Shown here: positions 28,044 through 37,032 of the stretch, one piece after another
Numbering within the stretch: position 1 is the first letter of the stretch
Layout: the number at the start of each line of letters is the position of its first letter
Origin: Saprospiraceae bacterium
GTDB lineage: Bacteria > Bacteroidota > Bacteroidia > Chitinophagales > Saprospiraceae
Reading direction: 5' to 3'
DNA: 64,000 bases
Assembly: GCA_019638455.1 (NCBI GenBank)
Contig: JAHBTU010000002.1
Coordinates: 468,501-532,500 of the forward strand
Made by a program: the position numbers and the translations under genes
Notes under the pieces: generated by a model
Told to the model about the DNA's origin: nothing
Databases searched by the model: none
What the model saw: the letters and a program-made list of their open reading frames with translations, nothing else

Positions 28044-28527
28044 GGATGTCTCAAAGTGATGTTTGTTTGACAGGATTGACAAGATTCGCGCTCTTTTTCG
28101 AGCAAAAAAACCAGTAAATCTTGTTAATTCTGTCGAAATTTAAACTTGTGAGACGGCCTCATGAGGATGTCTCAAAGTGATGTTTGTTTGACAAGATTGA
28201 CAAGATTCGCGCTCTTTTTCGAGCAAAAAAACCAGTAAATCTTGTTAATCCTGTCGAAATTTAAACTTGTGAGACGGCCTCATGAGGATGTCTCAAAGTG
28301 ATGTTTGTTTGACAGGATTGACAAGATTCGCGCTCTTTTTCGAGCAAAAAAACCAGTAAATCTTGTTAATCCTGTCGAAATTTAAACTTGTGAGACGGCC
28401 TCATGAGGATGTCTCAAAGTGATGTTTGTTTGACAGGATTGACAAGATTCGCGCTCTTTTTCGAGCAAAAAAACCTGTAAATCTTGTTAATCCTGTCGAA
28501 ATTTAAACTTGCGAGACAGTCTCGTAC
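28044..28527. repeat. Four tandem 121-bp palindromic units
   Basis: Units start at 28044, 28165, 28286 and 28407 and are almost identical. Each is itself a palindrome: GACAGGATTGACAAGATT pairs with AATCTTGTTAATCCTGTC (one mismatch), a GCTC/GAGC hairpin lies in the middle, and the GTCTCA / TGAGAC ends also pair. No spacer-like unique sequence separates units, so this is not CRISPR. It occupies the long gap between moxR and the GbsR gene. The remainder (27844-28043 and 28528-28685) holds only a piece of the repeat seen at 13.8 kb. Confidence 0.85.
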
Positions 28528-28685
28528 AAAAGCGACAATTTGAAATGCACCCAACCAAATTGCCTTGACTATATCGCGGAAATGGAGGCGCTTTCACATC
28601 TTTCAATTTTTTTTGAAAACAAAAAACGCTCAATCGCATTTTGTATGCTGTAATCTGTATTCAAACAAAATTCTTGCTCAACATC

Positions 28686-29186
28686 ATGGATGTCAAAGAA
28701 GCAAAGGAAAAGTTTATTGAATCATGGGGCAAAATGGCCTCCGAATGGGGCATCAATCGCTCGATGGCACAAGTACACGCACTGCTATTGGTGTCGCCCG
28801 AGCCGCTTACTGCCGACCAAGTGATGCAAGAGCTTGACATCGCACGGGGCAATGCAAACATGAACCTTCGCGCGCTGGTGGATTGGGGATTGGTGCACAA
28901 GCAGCTGCGCAACGGTGAGCGCAAAGAGTATTTTTTTGCCGAAAAAGATATGTGGACGGTGGTGCGCCAAATTATTATCAACCGCAAAAAGCGGGAACTT
29001 GACCCCATGCTGCGTGTGCTGGATGAGATGGCGGGCGTGGAAGAGAAATGCCCCGATTCGGAACATTTTTGCTCGGTGGTGCGCGACATACGCACATTCT
29101 CGCACAAAGCCAGCCTGACACTTGACTCTTTGGTGAAGGCGGATGCGAACTGGTTCACCCGAACATTCTTGAATATGGTGCGATGA
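28686..29186 (+). CDS. GbsR/MarR-type transcriptional regulator
   Basis: 166 residues. A winged-helix domain spans about residues 25-95 (RSMAQVHALLLVSPEPLTADQVMQEL, then DIARGNANMNLRALVDWGLVHKQ), with the basic wing LRNGERKEYFFAEKDMW. This matches the GbsR branch of MarR-like regulators, which sense osmolytes or lipids in other species; here the ligand is unknown. The start at 28686 removes 15 residues upstream that lack similarity. It faces an amine oxidase gene tail-to-tail. Confidence 0.82.
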   Translation: MDVKEAKEKFIESWGKMASEWGINRSMAQVHALLLVSPEPLTADQVMQELDIARGNANMNLRALVDWGLVHKQLRNGERKEYFFAEKDMWTVVRQIIINRKKRELDPMLRVLDEMAGVEEKCPDSEHFCSVVRDIRTFSHKASLTLDSLVKADANWFTRTFLNMVR

Positions 29187-29199
29187 GGAACGAGCCAAA

Positions 29200-30747
29200 T
29201 TAACGCACACCCATTTTCTTCAAAATTTTCTCGGCGGCTTTCCGGCCGGTCTCCGCCGCGCCGTTCATGAATCCCCAACTTTCGGTGCTGCAATGTTCGC
29301 CTGCAAAGTAGAGTTGCCGCACGGGTTCAAAGGCCGCGCCCTCAAAGGCGGTATATTGGCCTACTTTGAAGCACGAATAGCTACCCTTAGCGAAGGGGTT
29401 GGCTGACCAATTGGCGAGTTCGAGCTTGCCCGTGAGGCTGGCAGCGGTGCCCGGGAATGCGCCATCAAGCGCGGGCAGTATGTATGCCAGTTGTTCCTGT
29501 TCGGTACCGCGGGCTGCTGCTTTGCCTCTGTCGCCACCAAAGAAGCAGGTGAATGCTCCGACACCTTGATTGTCTTGCTGCATTTGGGCGCTGTCCCATC
29601 CATTGGGAATTTGCTCGTTGAATAAAAATCCGCGATAACCTGCCTTTCGCCAGATGCGCTCTTGGGTCTCTACGATGAATTTTGTGTTGGTGCCATAGCC
29701 TAATTCGCTGATGACGCGACGCTTGTGCGGCGGCAAATCCATCTTGATGTCCAAATCGCGCAGGACAGCGAAGGGCAGGGTGACTATTACGACATCAAAC
29801 GTTTCTTCGTAGGTGGTGCCATTCTGGCTGAAGCTGAGGGTGAGGCTGCGGTTGGCGTTTTCCCTGATGGAGCGCAACTTGTGTTCGTATCGGATTTGTG
29901 TTTCGAGCATTTTGGCCAATCCCTGCGTGATTTGCTCGTTGCCTCCAGTGATTTTAAATCGCTCGTCGCTAATTCCGTAAGGGAGTATTTTTTCATCGCG
30001 TATCTCGAAAACTCCCAACATGTTTGCTGCGCTTTGCTCGTATGTCTCCAAGCCATTTTCGCCCAGATAGGCGGCATGAAGCATTTTCTTGACCCAGCTA
30101 CTGACGGGCAAATTGTCTATGTATGATCCCATCGAGATGTTGTCCAAACGAGCAGCGCCACGCCCGTTGAGGCGTTTTTGGTCAGCGCGGATGCGGGGGT
30201 AAACGGCTTTGAACTCTTCCAATACTTCGCGGATGCTCCAATGCCGATTTTCAAAAAAGAGCGTTTCTCTTTGGCCAAACGTGTCTTGCTCGACATCCAT
30301 GATTTTGGTATCCAACCCCAGCATACGGGCAAAAAACAGCATTTCGGAATGATTGGAATCAATGAATTCCGCGCCGATTTCGGTGTTGAGGTTGCCATTG
30401 TCAAAGATACGAGCGCTTTTGATGCGCCCTCCCGGGCGTTTGTCGCCTTCAAAGAGCACTGCCTGCACTCTCTTGCGGCGAAGGAAATAGCCCGCGCTCA
30501 ACCCGCCAATGCCTGCTCCGACAATTGCTATTTTAGGGGCGGGCTTCCCTAAATTTTCCAAAAAATGCTCTGCCATGACAGGCCCGCCAATGCCCAAGAG
30601 GACTCCGGCTTGCCCTGCCGTTTTTAGGAAACGACGCCGGCTTTCGTGTTCGGCCAATAATTCATCAAGGGATTTGTCTTTCTGCAAATGAGCGAGATGT
30701 GCCAAACCAAATGCTTGGCGAAGCATGGAGAGCAGTGCTGTTTTCAT
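29200..30747 (-). CDS. Flavin monoamine oxidase-like FAD oxidoreductase with Tat-like signal
   Basis: 515 residues. The FAD dinucleotide-binding motif IAIVGAGIGGLSAGYFL lies at about residue 73, followed by GGRIKS, and the C-terminal FAD motif is LYFAGEHCSTESWGFMNGAAETGRKAAEKIL. The N-terminal ESRRRFLKTAGQAGVLLGIGG is a twin-arginine (RRxFLK) signal, although it begins 36 residues in. The family oxidises primary or polyamines, or other amino compounds, and the substrate is unknown. Export through Tat would place it folded in the periplasm. Confidence 0.8.
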   Translation of the reverse strand: MKTALLSMLRQAFGLAHLAHLQKDKSLDELLAEHESRRRFLKTAGQAGVLLGIGGPVMAEHFLENLGKPAPKIAIVGAGIGGLSAGYFLRRKRVQAVLFEGDKRPGGRIKSARIFDNGNLNTEIGAEFIDSNHSEMLFFARMLGLDTKIMDVEQDTFGQRETLFFENRHWSIREVLEEFKAVYPRIRADQKRLNGRGAARLDNISMGSYIDNLPVSSWVKKMLHAAYLGENGLETYEQSAANMLGVFEIRDEKILPYGISDERFKITGGNEQITQGLAKMLETQIRYEHKLRSIRENANRSLTLSFSQNGTTYEETFDVVIVTLPFAVLRDLDIKMDLPPHKRRVISELGYGTNTKFIVETQERIWRKAGYRGFLFNEQIPNGWDSAQMQQDNQGVGAFTCFFGGDRGKAAARGTEQEQLAYILPALDGAFPGTAASLTGKLELANWSANPFAKGSYSCFKVGQYTAFEGAAFEPVRQLYFAGEHCSTESWGFMNGAAETGRKAAEKILKKMGVR

Positions 30748-30762
30748 AAAAAACGTATCGGA

Positions 30763-31458
30763 CTATTTTTTCCGCTTGCGATAGTTGCCGCCGCCCCGGC
30801 TGCGCTTGCGTCCCCCACCGTTGCTTTGTTGCTTGCCACGGTTGCGTTGGTGTTGGAAGCGGCGGTCTTTGTCGTGTTTTCCTGCTCCGGCTGCCAGCTT
30901 GTCGAGCGACTCGTAGCCCTCGTGAAGTTCGAGCAGGCCATCGGAAAGAATTTCGAGGTCGTCTTTCACAATGTCGTCGCTGACGTAGTGTTCTTTATTC
31001 CACGTTTTGTAAGCGAGTTTCATGTAGGACGCAATCACCTCGACAAAACCCTCCTTTTTGGGGCCTTCAGGCATTGCGATGGCTTTTTTTATGAGTGCCT
31101 GAATGCTGTTGCCGTAGTGGCGGAATCGGGTGGCGGAGGCTGGGTAGCCAATGGGGTCGGGTTTGGGGCGTTCTTCTTCGCGGCGAATGGTGATGCCAGA
31201 AGGCGGGTTCACGTCCAGCTCATAGTCGGCGATGGCAAAAGCGTGGTTCCACATCTTTTCGCGGTAATCGTCCATGTTGCGGTTGTTGCCGGGCGGCACG
31301 AGTTGCATCATCAGGCCGACAATGGCTTCCACTGTCTTTTGCCGATGCGGGCGCGATTCGATGGTTTTGGCGTATTGCAACATTTCCTGAATGGAACGTC
31401 CATATTCAGGATAGGAGATGGAGGGTTTCTCGGTATTGTATTCTATGTCAACTTTCAT
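30763..31458 (-). CDS. DUF4290 protein
   Basis: 231 residues of the DUF4290 family, which is found in Bacteroidota. The conserved N-terminal part is EYNTEKPSISYPEYGRSIQEM and NRNMDDYREKMWNHAFAIAD, mostly helical. The last 40 residues are highly basic (GKQQSNGGGRKRSRGGGNYRKRKK), which suggests RNA or ribosome contact. The function is unknown. It lies 21 bases after glmS on the same strand. Confidence 0.85.
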   Translation of the reverse strand: MKVDIEYNTEKPSISYPEYGRSIQEMLQYAKTIESRPHRQKTVEAIVGLMMQLVPPGNNRNMDDYREKMWNHAFAIADYELDVNPPSGITIRREEERPKPDPIGYPASATRFRHYGNSIQALIKKAIAMPEGPKKEGFVEVIASYMKLAYKTWNKEHYVSDDIVKDDLEILSDGLLELHEGYESLDKLAAGAGKHDKDRRFQHQRNRGKQQSNGGGRKRSRGGGNYRKRKK

Positions 31459-31479
31459 GTGAGTTGTGATATGCGAGTT

Positions 31480-33321
31480 TTATTCCACCGTGACGGATTT
31501 AGCCAGATTTCTGGGCTGGTCCACATTGCAGCCACGCATGACGGCTATGTGGTAGGCTAACAATTGCAACGGCACGACGGATAGTAACGGTGTAAAGGGT
31601 TCTTCTGTTTCAGGGATTTCGATAGAGTGATCGGCAAGTTGCTTGATGCTCTCGTCGCCTTCTGTCACGACGGCGATTACCACGCCCTTGCGAGCTTTTA
31701 CTTCTTGAATGTTGGAAACGATTTTTTCGTAGGCGCTCTTGTTGGTGGCGATGACGAAAACGGGCATATTTTCGTCAATGAGCGCGATGGGGCCATGCTT
31801 CATTTCTGCGGCTGGATAGCCTTCGGCATGGATGTAGCTGATTTCTTTCAGTTTGAGTGCGCCTTCGAGCGCCACCGGGAAGTTGTAGCCACGCCCGAGA
31901 TAAAGGGCGTTGGAAGCATCCTTGAATTCCCCCGCGATGTACCGCACTTGTTGATGGCAATTTTTGAGCAGTGCATCCACTTTGCCCGGAATGAGAGAAA
32001 GCGCCTGCACCAATTTTTGATATTTTGATTTAGGCAAATAACCTCGCTCGTATCCCAAGATAAGCGCCATCATGGTCAGCATGGTCACTTGGCCGGTAAA
32101 GGCTTTTGTGGATGCCACGCCTATCTCTGGGCCAACGTGGATGTAAGAGCCACAATCGGTAAGGCGAGCGATGGAGGAGCCTACCACGTTGACAATGCCG
32201 TAGGTGAGTGCGCCATGCTGTTTGGCCAGCTCAAGGGCAGCATAAGTATCAGCTGTTTCGCCGGACTGAGAAATGGCCAACACCACATCTTGGTCGCGCA
32301 CGACTGGGTTGCGATAGCGGAATTCGGAGGCGTATTCAACCTCTACGGGGAGGCGCGCTAGGTCTTCGAAGAGATATTCGGCAATCATGCCTGCATGCCA
32401 CGAAGTGCCGCAGCCGAGGATAATCATGCGTTGGGCATTCACCATTCGCTTGAGGTGCTCTGCCATCCCGCCGAGACGTACCCAGCCTTCGTCGGCATCC
32501 ATGCGTCCGCGCATGCATTCGGCGATGGTGGTGGGTTGTTCGAAGATTTCCTTCAGCATGAAATAGTCATATCCCCCTTTTTCCAGCTGTTCGATTTGAA
32601 GCTCGATTTCGTGGATAGCAGGATTTGTCACTTCGTTTTTCAACGTTTTTATGAGCATCTCTCCGTCGAGCGTGACGGTGGCTACTTCTTCATCGTTGAG
32701 ATAAACGACGTTTTTTGTATGCTCCACGATGGGGGTAGCGTCTGAGGCGATGAGAAATTCATTGTCGCCCACCCCAATCACAAGCGGGCTGCTTTTTCGG
32801 GCGGCCACCAGTTTGTGCGGGTCTTTGCTATCCATTACCACGATGGCATAAGCGCCGTGCACTTGGGTGAGCGCCTGTCTTACGGCTTCCTCAAGGGGCA
32901 GGTCTTCGGCTTGTTGTACTTCCTCGATGAGGTGAACGAGCACTTCGGTGTCGGTTTCGCTTTTGAATGTGTGGCCGAGGTTGGTCAGCGAGCTTTTCAG
33001 CAGCGCGTAGTTTTCGATGATTCCATTGTGGATGAGCACAAGCCGTCCGTTGCCGCTGGTGTGTGGGTGCGCGTTGATGTCGTCGGGTTTGCCATGAGTG
33101 GCCCAACGGGTATGTCCCATGCCGATGTTGCCATTGATATTTTTTCCTTTGGTGAATTCTATCAAATCGGCCACCTTGCCTTTTTTCTTGAAGACATTGA
33201 GCGAGCCATTCTGCAGCGCGATACCCGCACTGTCATAGCCGCGATACTCAAGGCGTTGTAGGCCCTTGATGACGATGGGATAGGCTTTTTGAGCACCGAT
33301 GTAGGCGACGATTCCACACAT
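31480..33321 (-). CDS. glmS: Glutamine-fructose-6-phosphate aminotransferase (isomerizing)
   Basis: Makes glucosamine-6-phosphate, the first step of amino-sugar and peptidoglycan precursor synthesis. The N-terminal class II glutaminase domain starts with the catalytic Cys (MCGIVAYIG, processed after Met1) and has GHTRWATHGKPDDINAHPH. Two SIS domains follow (GCGTSWHAGMIAEYLFEDLA; YLGRGYNFPVALEGALKLKEISYIHAEGY). The C-terminal PRNLAKSVTVE is canonical. At 613 residues it is full length. I see no glmS ribozyme in the 72-base gap upstream. Confidence 0.97.
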   Translation of the reverse strand: MCGIVAYIGAQKAYPIVIKGLQRLEYRGYDSAGIALQNGSLNVFKKKGKVADLIEFTKGKNINGNIGMGHTRWATHGKPDDINAHPHTSGNGRLVLIHNGIIENYALLKSSLTNLGHTFKSETDTEVLVHLIEEVQQAEDLPLEEAVRQALTQVHGAYAIVVMDSKDPHKLVAARKSSPLVIGVGDNEFLIASDATPIVEHTKNVVYLNDEEVATVTLDGEMLIKTLKNEVTNPAIHEIELQIEQLEKGGYDYFMLKEIFEQPTTIAECMRGRMDADEGWVRLGGMAEHLKRMVNAQRMIILGCGTSWHAGMIAEYLFEDLARLPVEVEYASEFRYRNPVVRDQDVVLAISQSGETADTYAALELAKQHGALTYGIVNVVGSSIARLTDCGSYIHVGPEIGVASTKAFTGQVTMLTMMALILGYERGYLPKSKYQKLVQALSLIPGKVDALLKNCHQQVRYIAGEFKDASNALYLGRGYNFPVALEGALKLKEISYIHAEGYPAAEMKHGPIALIDENMPVFVIATNKSAYEKIVSNIQEVKARKGVVIAVVTEGDESIKQLADHSIEIPETEEPFTPLLSVVPLQLLAYHIAVMRGCNVDQPRNLAKSVTVE

Positions 33322-33366
33322 GATTTTATCAAGTGGTTGAGGTGAGAAAATGAAGTTTTAGAGCCT

Positions 33367-33374
33367 CAAAGTTA
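33367..33374 (-). promoter_or_regulatory. -7 element (TAACTTTG) for glmS
   Basis: The plus strand reads CAAAGTTA. It is a full TAnnTTTG match between the DUF4270 stop (33394) and the glmS ATG (33321), giving a leader of about 40 bases. The -33 box is not obvious. Confidence 0.4.
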
Positions 33375-33393
33375 CGCAGCGAAACGCAATATC

Positions 33394-34752
33394 TTATTGC
33401 ACCCGCGTATATTTCAATTCCAACTTGGCTGGCAATTCGGCGTTCTTCGGCCCGCGCAACACCACCCGCTGCGCCACGCGCCCCTGCGGCGTGATGTTGA
33501 GGTACAGTGTTTTTTTGTTGATATCGCCGGACGCATCGTTCACCATGTCTTGCAGCCTGTCGGAAAGGGTCAATCTATACCTTTCAACTAACGTGCCGTT
33601 TATGTTCTCTTTTTTGGGCATGCCCCCAAATCGGTCGAAACCCAGATTGAAGGCGGGGCCAACGGAGTACAGCACGTCGCTGATGAGCACAAATGATGTG
33701 TCGCCTTGATTTTCGGTGAGCAACAGTTGCTCGGCAGGCATTAGCACGGACAAATCATCTGGCAGCGAGGCTCTTGTCAGTACCAGCTGCGCCTTATTGA
33801 CGGCGATTTTCCCGAGTTGGTTGATGGTCGGGAACTGTACTTTCACGCGCAGCCCCTGCATGGCTTGTAGGTAGAGGTGTTCTCCGGATTCTTGGCCGAT
33901 TTGCTGCCCTGCGGGCGACCCTTCGTAGTTGTGCTCGAAGTGGGTGAATTTGTTGGTGCCAGCAAAGAAGAAGTCGTATCGGCGGACGATTGTATCACCC
34001 GTATTGCGATAATAGAGGCTAAGACGGCTGTAGGTGATGTTGTTCAGGTTGAATGCGAGCATGGCACCCGGCGTGGCGTTGGAGGATGCTGTTATTTTGA
34101 GGCCGCGAAGTGCTTGATAAAACAAGCTATCATTTTGTATAGTGGTCGAGTCCATGTTGAAAATTTCTTTCCCGAAATCAAGGTCGAGTGGAACGCGCAG
34201 GAAAGGCGCCCGGGTGCTGGCATCGAACAGGCTATCAGCGGTGTTGGGCTGAGGAAAGAAGTTTTCTACCCGGCCAATTTCGGTGGTGGCAGGTATGGTA
34301 CTTTGTGCGTAGTAGTTGCCAGTGCTATTGAGCACTTCATCCAACCGAAAAACGCGGAGCGTCTGCGCCTGCAATGAGTCGCCGTAGAAGTTGGCTGATG
34401 CGTAGCGTATGTGAAGCACCACAGAATCAAGCTCTTGCTCGCCGGGCCTAAAATTCGGATATGGCAATGACGGCCGCACCAAAGTGTATATCTCCGAACG
34501 GGATTTGCCAAAAAAGGGGTCGTCCAGTTCGCCACACAAAAATGCGCTGGAGGTGGAGCCAGCATCGGATGTCAACAAGCTGTCTTCCTCAAACTCAACA
34601 CTGCAAATGACGGCCAGGGTGTCTGTGAATTCATAGCTTGCCAGTTCGTCGAGAAGCAATTCGGAGCCAAAAGGAGAGGGCTTGGTGCAGGCCGACCAAA
34701 TGGCGGCGACCAGCAGAGTTAGCGCGGTGAAGACCGGCAATTTTTGTTTCAT
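33394..34752 (-). CDS. DUF4270 lipoprotein
   Basis: 452 residues. The lipoprotein signal MKQKLPVFTALTLLVAAIWSAC ends in a lipobox-like IWSAC. The mature part has the DUF4270 pattern with many beta strands (SSAFLCGELDDPFFGKSRSEIYTLVRP, ELDSVVLHIRYASANFYGD, NINGTLVERYRLTLSDRLQ). Genes of this family commonly sit with glgA-like and glmS genes in Bacteroidota, as here. The function is unknown. It is presumably on the outer membrane. Confidence 0.85.
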   Translation of the reverse strand: MKQKLPVFTALTLLVAAIWSACTKPSPFGSELLLDELASYEFTDTLAVICSVEFEEDSLLTSDAGSTSSAFLCGELDDPFFGKSRSEIYTLVRPSLPYPNFRPGEQELDSVVLHIRYASANFYGDSLQAQTLRVFRLDEVLNSTGNYYAQSTIPATTEIGRVENFFPQPNTADSLFDASTRAPFLRVPLDLDFGKEIFNMDSTTIQNDSLFYQALRGLKITASSNATPGAMLAFNLNNITYSRLSLYYRNTGDTIVRRYDFFFAGTNKFTHFEHNYEGSPAGQQIGQESGEHLYLQAMQGLRVKVQFPTINQLGKIAVNKAQLVLTRASLPDDLSVLMPAEQLLLTENQGDTSFVLISDVLYSVGPAFNLGFDRFGGMPKKENINGTLVERYRLTLSDRLQDMVNDASGDINKKTLYLNITPQGRVAQRVVLRGPKNAELPAKLELKYTRVQ

Positions 34753-34867
34753 GCGATGTTATGTCGTGTGATGTGCGTATTTATTGGAAAGTGTTTTCAA
34801 TGACGCGGCATTCCGCCGGATGGTTGGGTGACGAGGAAGGAAAATTGTTGATGTTTATTTCAAAATT

Positions 34868-34898
34868 ATAGCGGGCAGTTGATGAAGCTGCCCGCTAT
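34868..34898 (-). terminator. Hairpin terminator after the GT5 gene
   Basis: A perfect 11-bp stem (ATAGCGGGCAG/CTGCCCGCTAT) with a 9-base loop. On the minus strand it is followed by AATTTTG, so it can serve as a terminator for the gene ending at 34993. Its position before the DUF4270 gene argues for separate transcripts. Confidence 0.65.
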
Positions 34899-34992
34899 TG
34901 ATATCATCAGGCCGTATAGTTTTTTTCGGCCATTTCATTTGAATCGCCCCTTCGATGTCGAACCAAGGAAGCGACGATGTCTATCATTTTTT

Positions 34993-35814
34993 TTATTGAG
35001 CGACCTCGGCCTCAGTCAGGCTTTTGAAAAACTCGAGATATGCAGATGGCATTTCCTCACCGTTTTTCCAACTGAGCACAGGTTTGTCTTGGGCGACCGA
35101 CAGGTAATCAACGCTGGTGTCGAGCGTTTCGCTGCCAATGATGATGGCATCTGAATACATGGCTGCTCCTTTGTGCATAGAAAGGCCGTCACCGTCCTGA
35201 AATGGAGCGAGGTCTTTCTTCGAGATGTTGTTGATGGCCACTTTTTGGAAAAACCGCTCGCCGCCTTCGCGTTCGCGTGGTGTGTCGTAAGCGGTGTAAA
35301 CGATGTGGGAGTTGGCAAAAATAGGCTCTGTCTTGTAAGCTGTGCGCAGGTAGAGCGGCAGCAGGCTCGTCATCCAACCTTCACACAACACGATGTCTGG
35401 CGACCAACCGAATTTTTTCACCGTCTCGATGGCGCCTTTGCAAAAAAACGCTGCTCGGTCAGGGTTGTCTTCAAATGGGTGTCCGCTCTCATCTTCAAAT
35501 ACATGCTTGCGTTTGAAAAAATCTTCGTTGTCGAGAAAGTAAACTTGTAGCCGCGAGTTGGGGAGTGAAGCTACCTTAATGATGAGTGGGTAATCGTCGT
35601 CGTCCACAATGATGTTCATTCCTGAGAGGCGGACGACTTCGTGAAGGCGGTGGCGGCGTTCGTTCACTACGCCATAGCGAGGCATCAAAATCCGCAATTC
35701 GTACCCGTTGTCTTGCAAAAATTTCGGCAGCCTTGCTACCGCTGCCGACACTTCTGAGCCTTCCGTATAGGGTTCCATTTCTTGGGTGATGAGGAGCAAA
35801 CGCTTCTTTTCCAT
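34993..35814 (-). CDS. GT5-type glycogen/starch synthase, catalytic N-terminal domain only
   Basis: 273 residues matching the N-terminal domain of glycogen/starch synthases: LLLITQEMEPYTEGSEVSAAVARLPKFL near the start (the usual KVGGL lysine region is replaced by EGSEVSA), then PRYGVVNERRHRLHEVVRLSG and DIVLCEGWMTSLLPLYLR. The C-terminal GT-B domain is absent. Bacteroidota commonly have this short form next to DUF4270 and glmS, so it is not necessarily broken. Whether it makes glucan is doubtful. Confidence 0.8.
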   Translation of the reverse strand: MEKKRLLLITQEMEPYTEGSEVSAAVARLPKFLQDNGYELRILMPRYGVVNERRHRLHEVVRLSGMNIIVDDDDYPLIIKVASLPNSRLQVYFLDNEDFFKRKHVFEDESGHPFEDNPDRAAFFCKGAIETVKKFGWSPDIVLCEGWMTSLLPLYLRTAYKTEPIFANSHIVYTAYDTPREREGGERFFQKVAINNISKKDLAPFQDGDGLSMHKGAAMYSDAIIIGSETLDTSVDYLSVAQDKPVLSWKNGEEMPSAYLEFFKSLTEAEVAQ

Positions 35815-35896
35815 TGTCTTAATGAACCTAACTTTTATGTGTGTAAATCCCGATTGGTGATGTGCCGCCGCCGTTGCGGTGGCGAAAATGTCGCTG

Positions 35897-35904
35897 CAAA
35901 AGTA
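35897..35904 (-). promoter_or_regulatory. -7 element (TACTTTTG) for the GT5 gene
   Basis: The plus strand reads CAAAAGTA. It is a full consensus match 82 bases upstream of the ATG at 35814. Confidence 0.4.
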
Positions 35905-36021
35905 TAAAAAAGGCCGCGTTTCATTTGCATCTCGACGGGTAGTAAAAATTTATCGGCTCCATTCATACAACCTCACACACCCAACTTTGCATCTTAGGCA
36001 GTCATTTCTGACTGATTCAAC

Positions 36022-36029
36022 TACCTTTG
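36022..36029 (+). promoter_or_regulatory. -7 element (TACCTTTG) for the PPIase-SurA-BamA operon
   Basis: A TAnnTTTG match 79 bases before the ATG at 36109. The leader contains a GCCGTTTGCC...GACGGTTTTGCC segment that can fold. The -33 element is unclear. Confidence 0.4.
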
Positions 36030-36108
36030 CCCGCCGTTTGCCATAGCTGACGGTTTTGCCTCGGGGCAGACACCCTCGGCAAGCCAATGAGTTACCTTTT
36101 CCTTGACC

Positions 36109-36957
36109 ATGAAAGGCATTTTGTTTTTTCTGTTGTGCTGCTCTTGCGCCCTGTTGTGGCATTGCGCCGGCAACGACACATCGCCCGACAACGATGTGCT
36201 GTTGGCACAGGTTTACAACAAGCACCTGTACCTATCCGAACTTGAAGGAGTGGTGCCAGAGGGGGTCACGAAGGAAGACAGCGCGCTCATGGTCAGTGCC
36301 TATGCCCAACGCTGGGCACGCGAGCAGCTGCTCATGTATGAGGCCGAGCGCAATATCCCGAAAGATTTGAACATTGACGAGTTAGTACGCAACTACCGCG
36401 CAAGTTTGGTGCGCTTCAACTTTGAGGAAAAACTAATCGCCGAAAAGCTTGACAGTACCATTGCCGAAGCAGAGGTAAAGGAGTTTTATGACAACAACAA
36501 AGACCAGTTTCAGTTGGAAAGCACCATCTTAAAATGTATGCTCCTGAAACTTCCGCCCCAGGCCCCACAGTCCGAAATCAACAAACTCTGGTACAGCCGC
36601 AACCCTGCCGACGAAATACGCCTTAACAGCTTTGCAAAACAATGGGCCACCCTCTCAATGCTCGACCGCGAAAAATGGCACAAACTTGAAGAGGTAGCCG
36701 CGCTTTTGCCCAAAGGAACGTTAACCACCGACAACGTCGGCTCGCGCCGCGAAGGCACACTAAGCGACGGTGACTTCCGGTATTATTATCGTGTGCTCGA
36801 AGTGGTGCAAGGAAAGACCACCGCGCCTTTCGATTATGTGAGAGAACAAGCCTCCAAAATCATCCTGCACAAACGCAAACAAGAACTGCTTGAAAAATGG
36901 AAAGAAGACCTCTACCAAAAGGAACTGCGGCGAGAAAACGTAAAGATTGTGCAGTGA
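36109..36957 (+). CDS. Parvulin/SurA-like periplasmic lipoprotein
   Basis: 282 residues. The signal FFLLCCSCALLWHCAG contains a lipobox-like LWHC, so the protein is probably lipidated. The rest is a SurA-like N-terminal helical chaperone region (QVYNKHLYLSELEGVVPEGV, YAQRWAREQLLMYEAERN) and a C-terminal part where a parvulin PPIase domain would be, but the active-site pattern is degenerate (STILKCMLLKLPPQA). I infer a chaperone for outer-membrane proteins. ATG 36109 is preferred to a TTG 6 bases upstream. It is the first gene of an operon with surA-like and bamA genes. Confidence 0.75.
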   Translation: MKGILFFLLCCSCALLWHCAGNDTSPDNDVLLAQVYNKHLYLSELEGVVPEGVTKEDSALMVSAYAQRWAREQLLMYEAERNIPKDLNIDELVRNYRASLVRFNFEEKLIAEKLDSTIAEAEVKEFYDNNKDQFQLESTILKCMLLKLPPQAPQSEINKLWYSRNPADEIRLNSFAKQWATLSMLDREKWHKLEEVAALLPKGTLTTDNVGSRREGTLSDGDFRYYYRVLEVVQGKTTAPFDYVREQASKIILHKRKQELLEKWKEDLYQKELRRENVKIVQ

Positions 36958-37032
36958 GCGGTTGGGGCGAGGCATCTTCCCACCATTTTTCAGACACCGT
37001 TTTTTTTACCAAAAACAGATAAACGCTTGACC

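Noticed and set aside
33322..33393. glmS ribozyme upstream of glmS
   Set aside because: The leader is only about 40-70 bases and shows no pseudoknot-like pattern; a plain -7 promoter explains it.
34993..35814. GT5 gene as a truncated pseudogene
   Set aside because: The single-domain form with this neighbourhood (DUF4270, glmS) is common in Bacteroidota, and the frame is intact.
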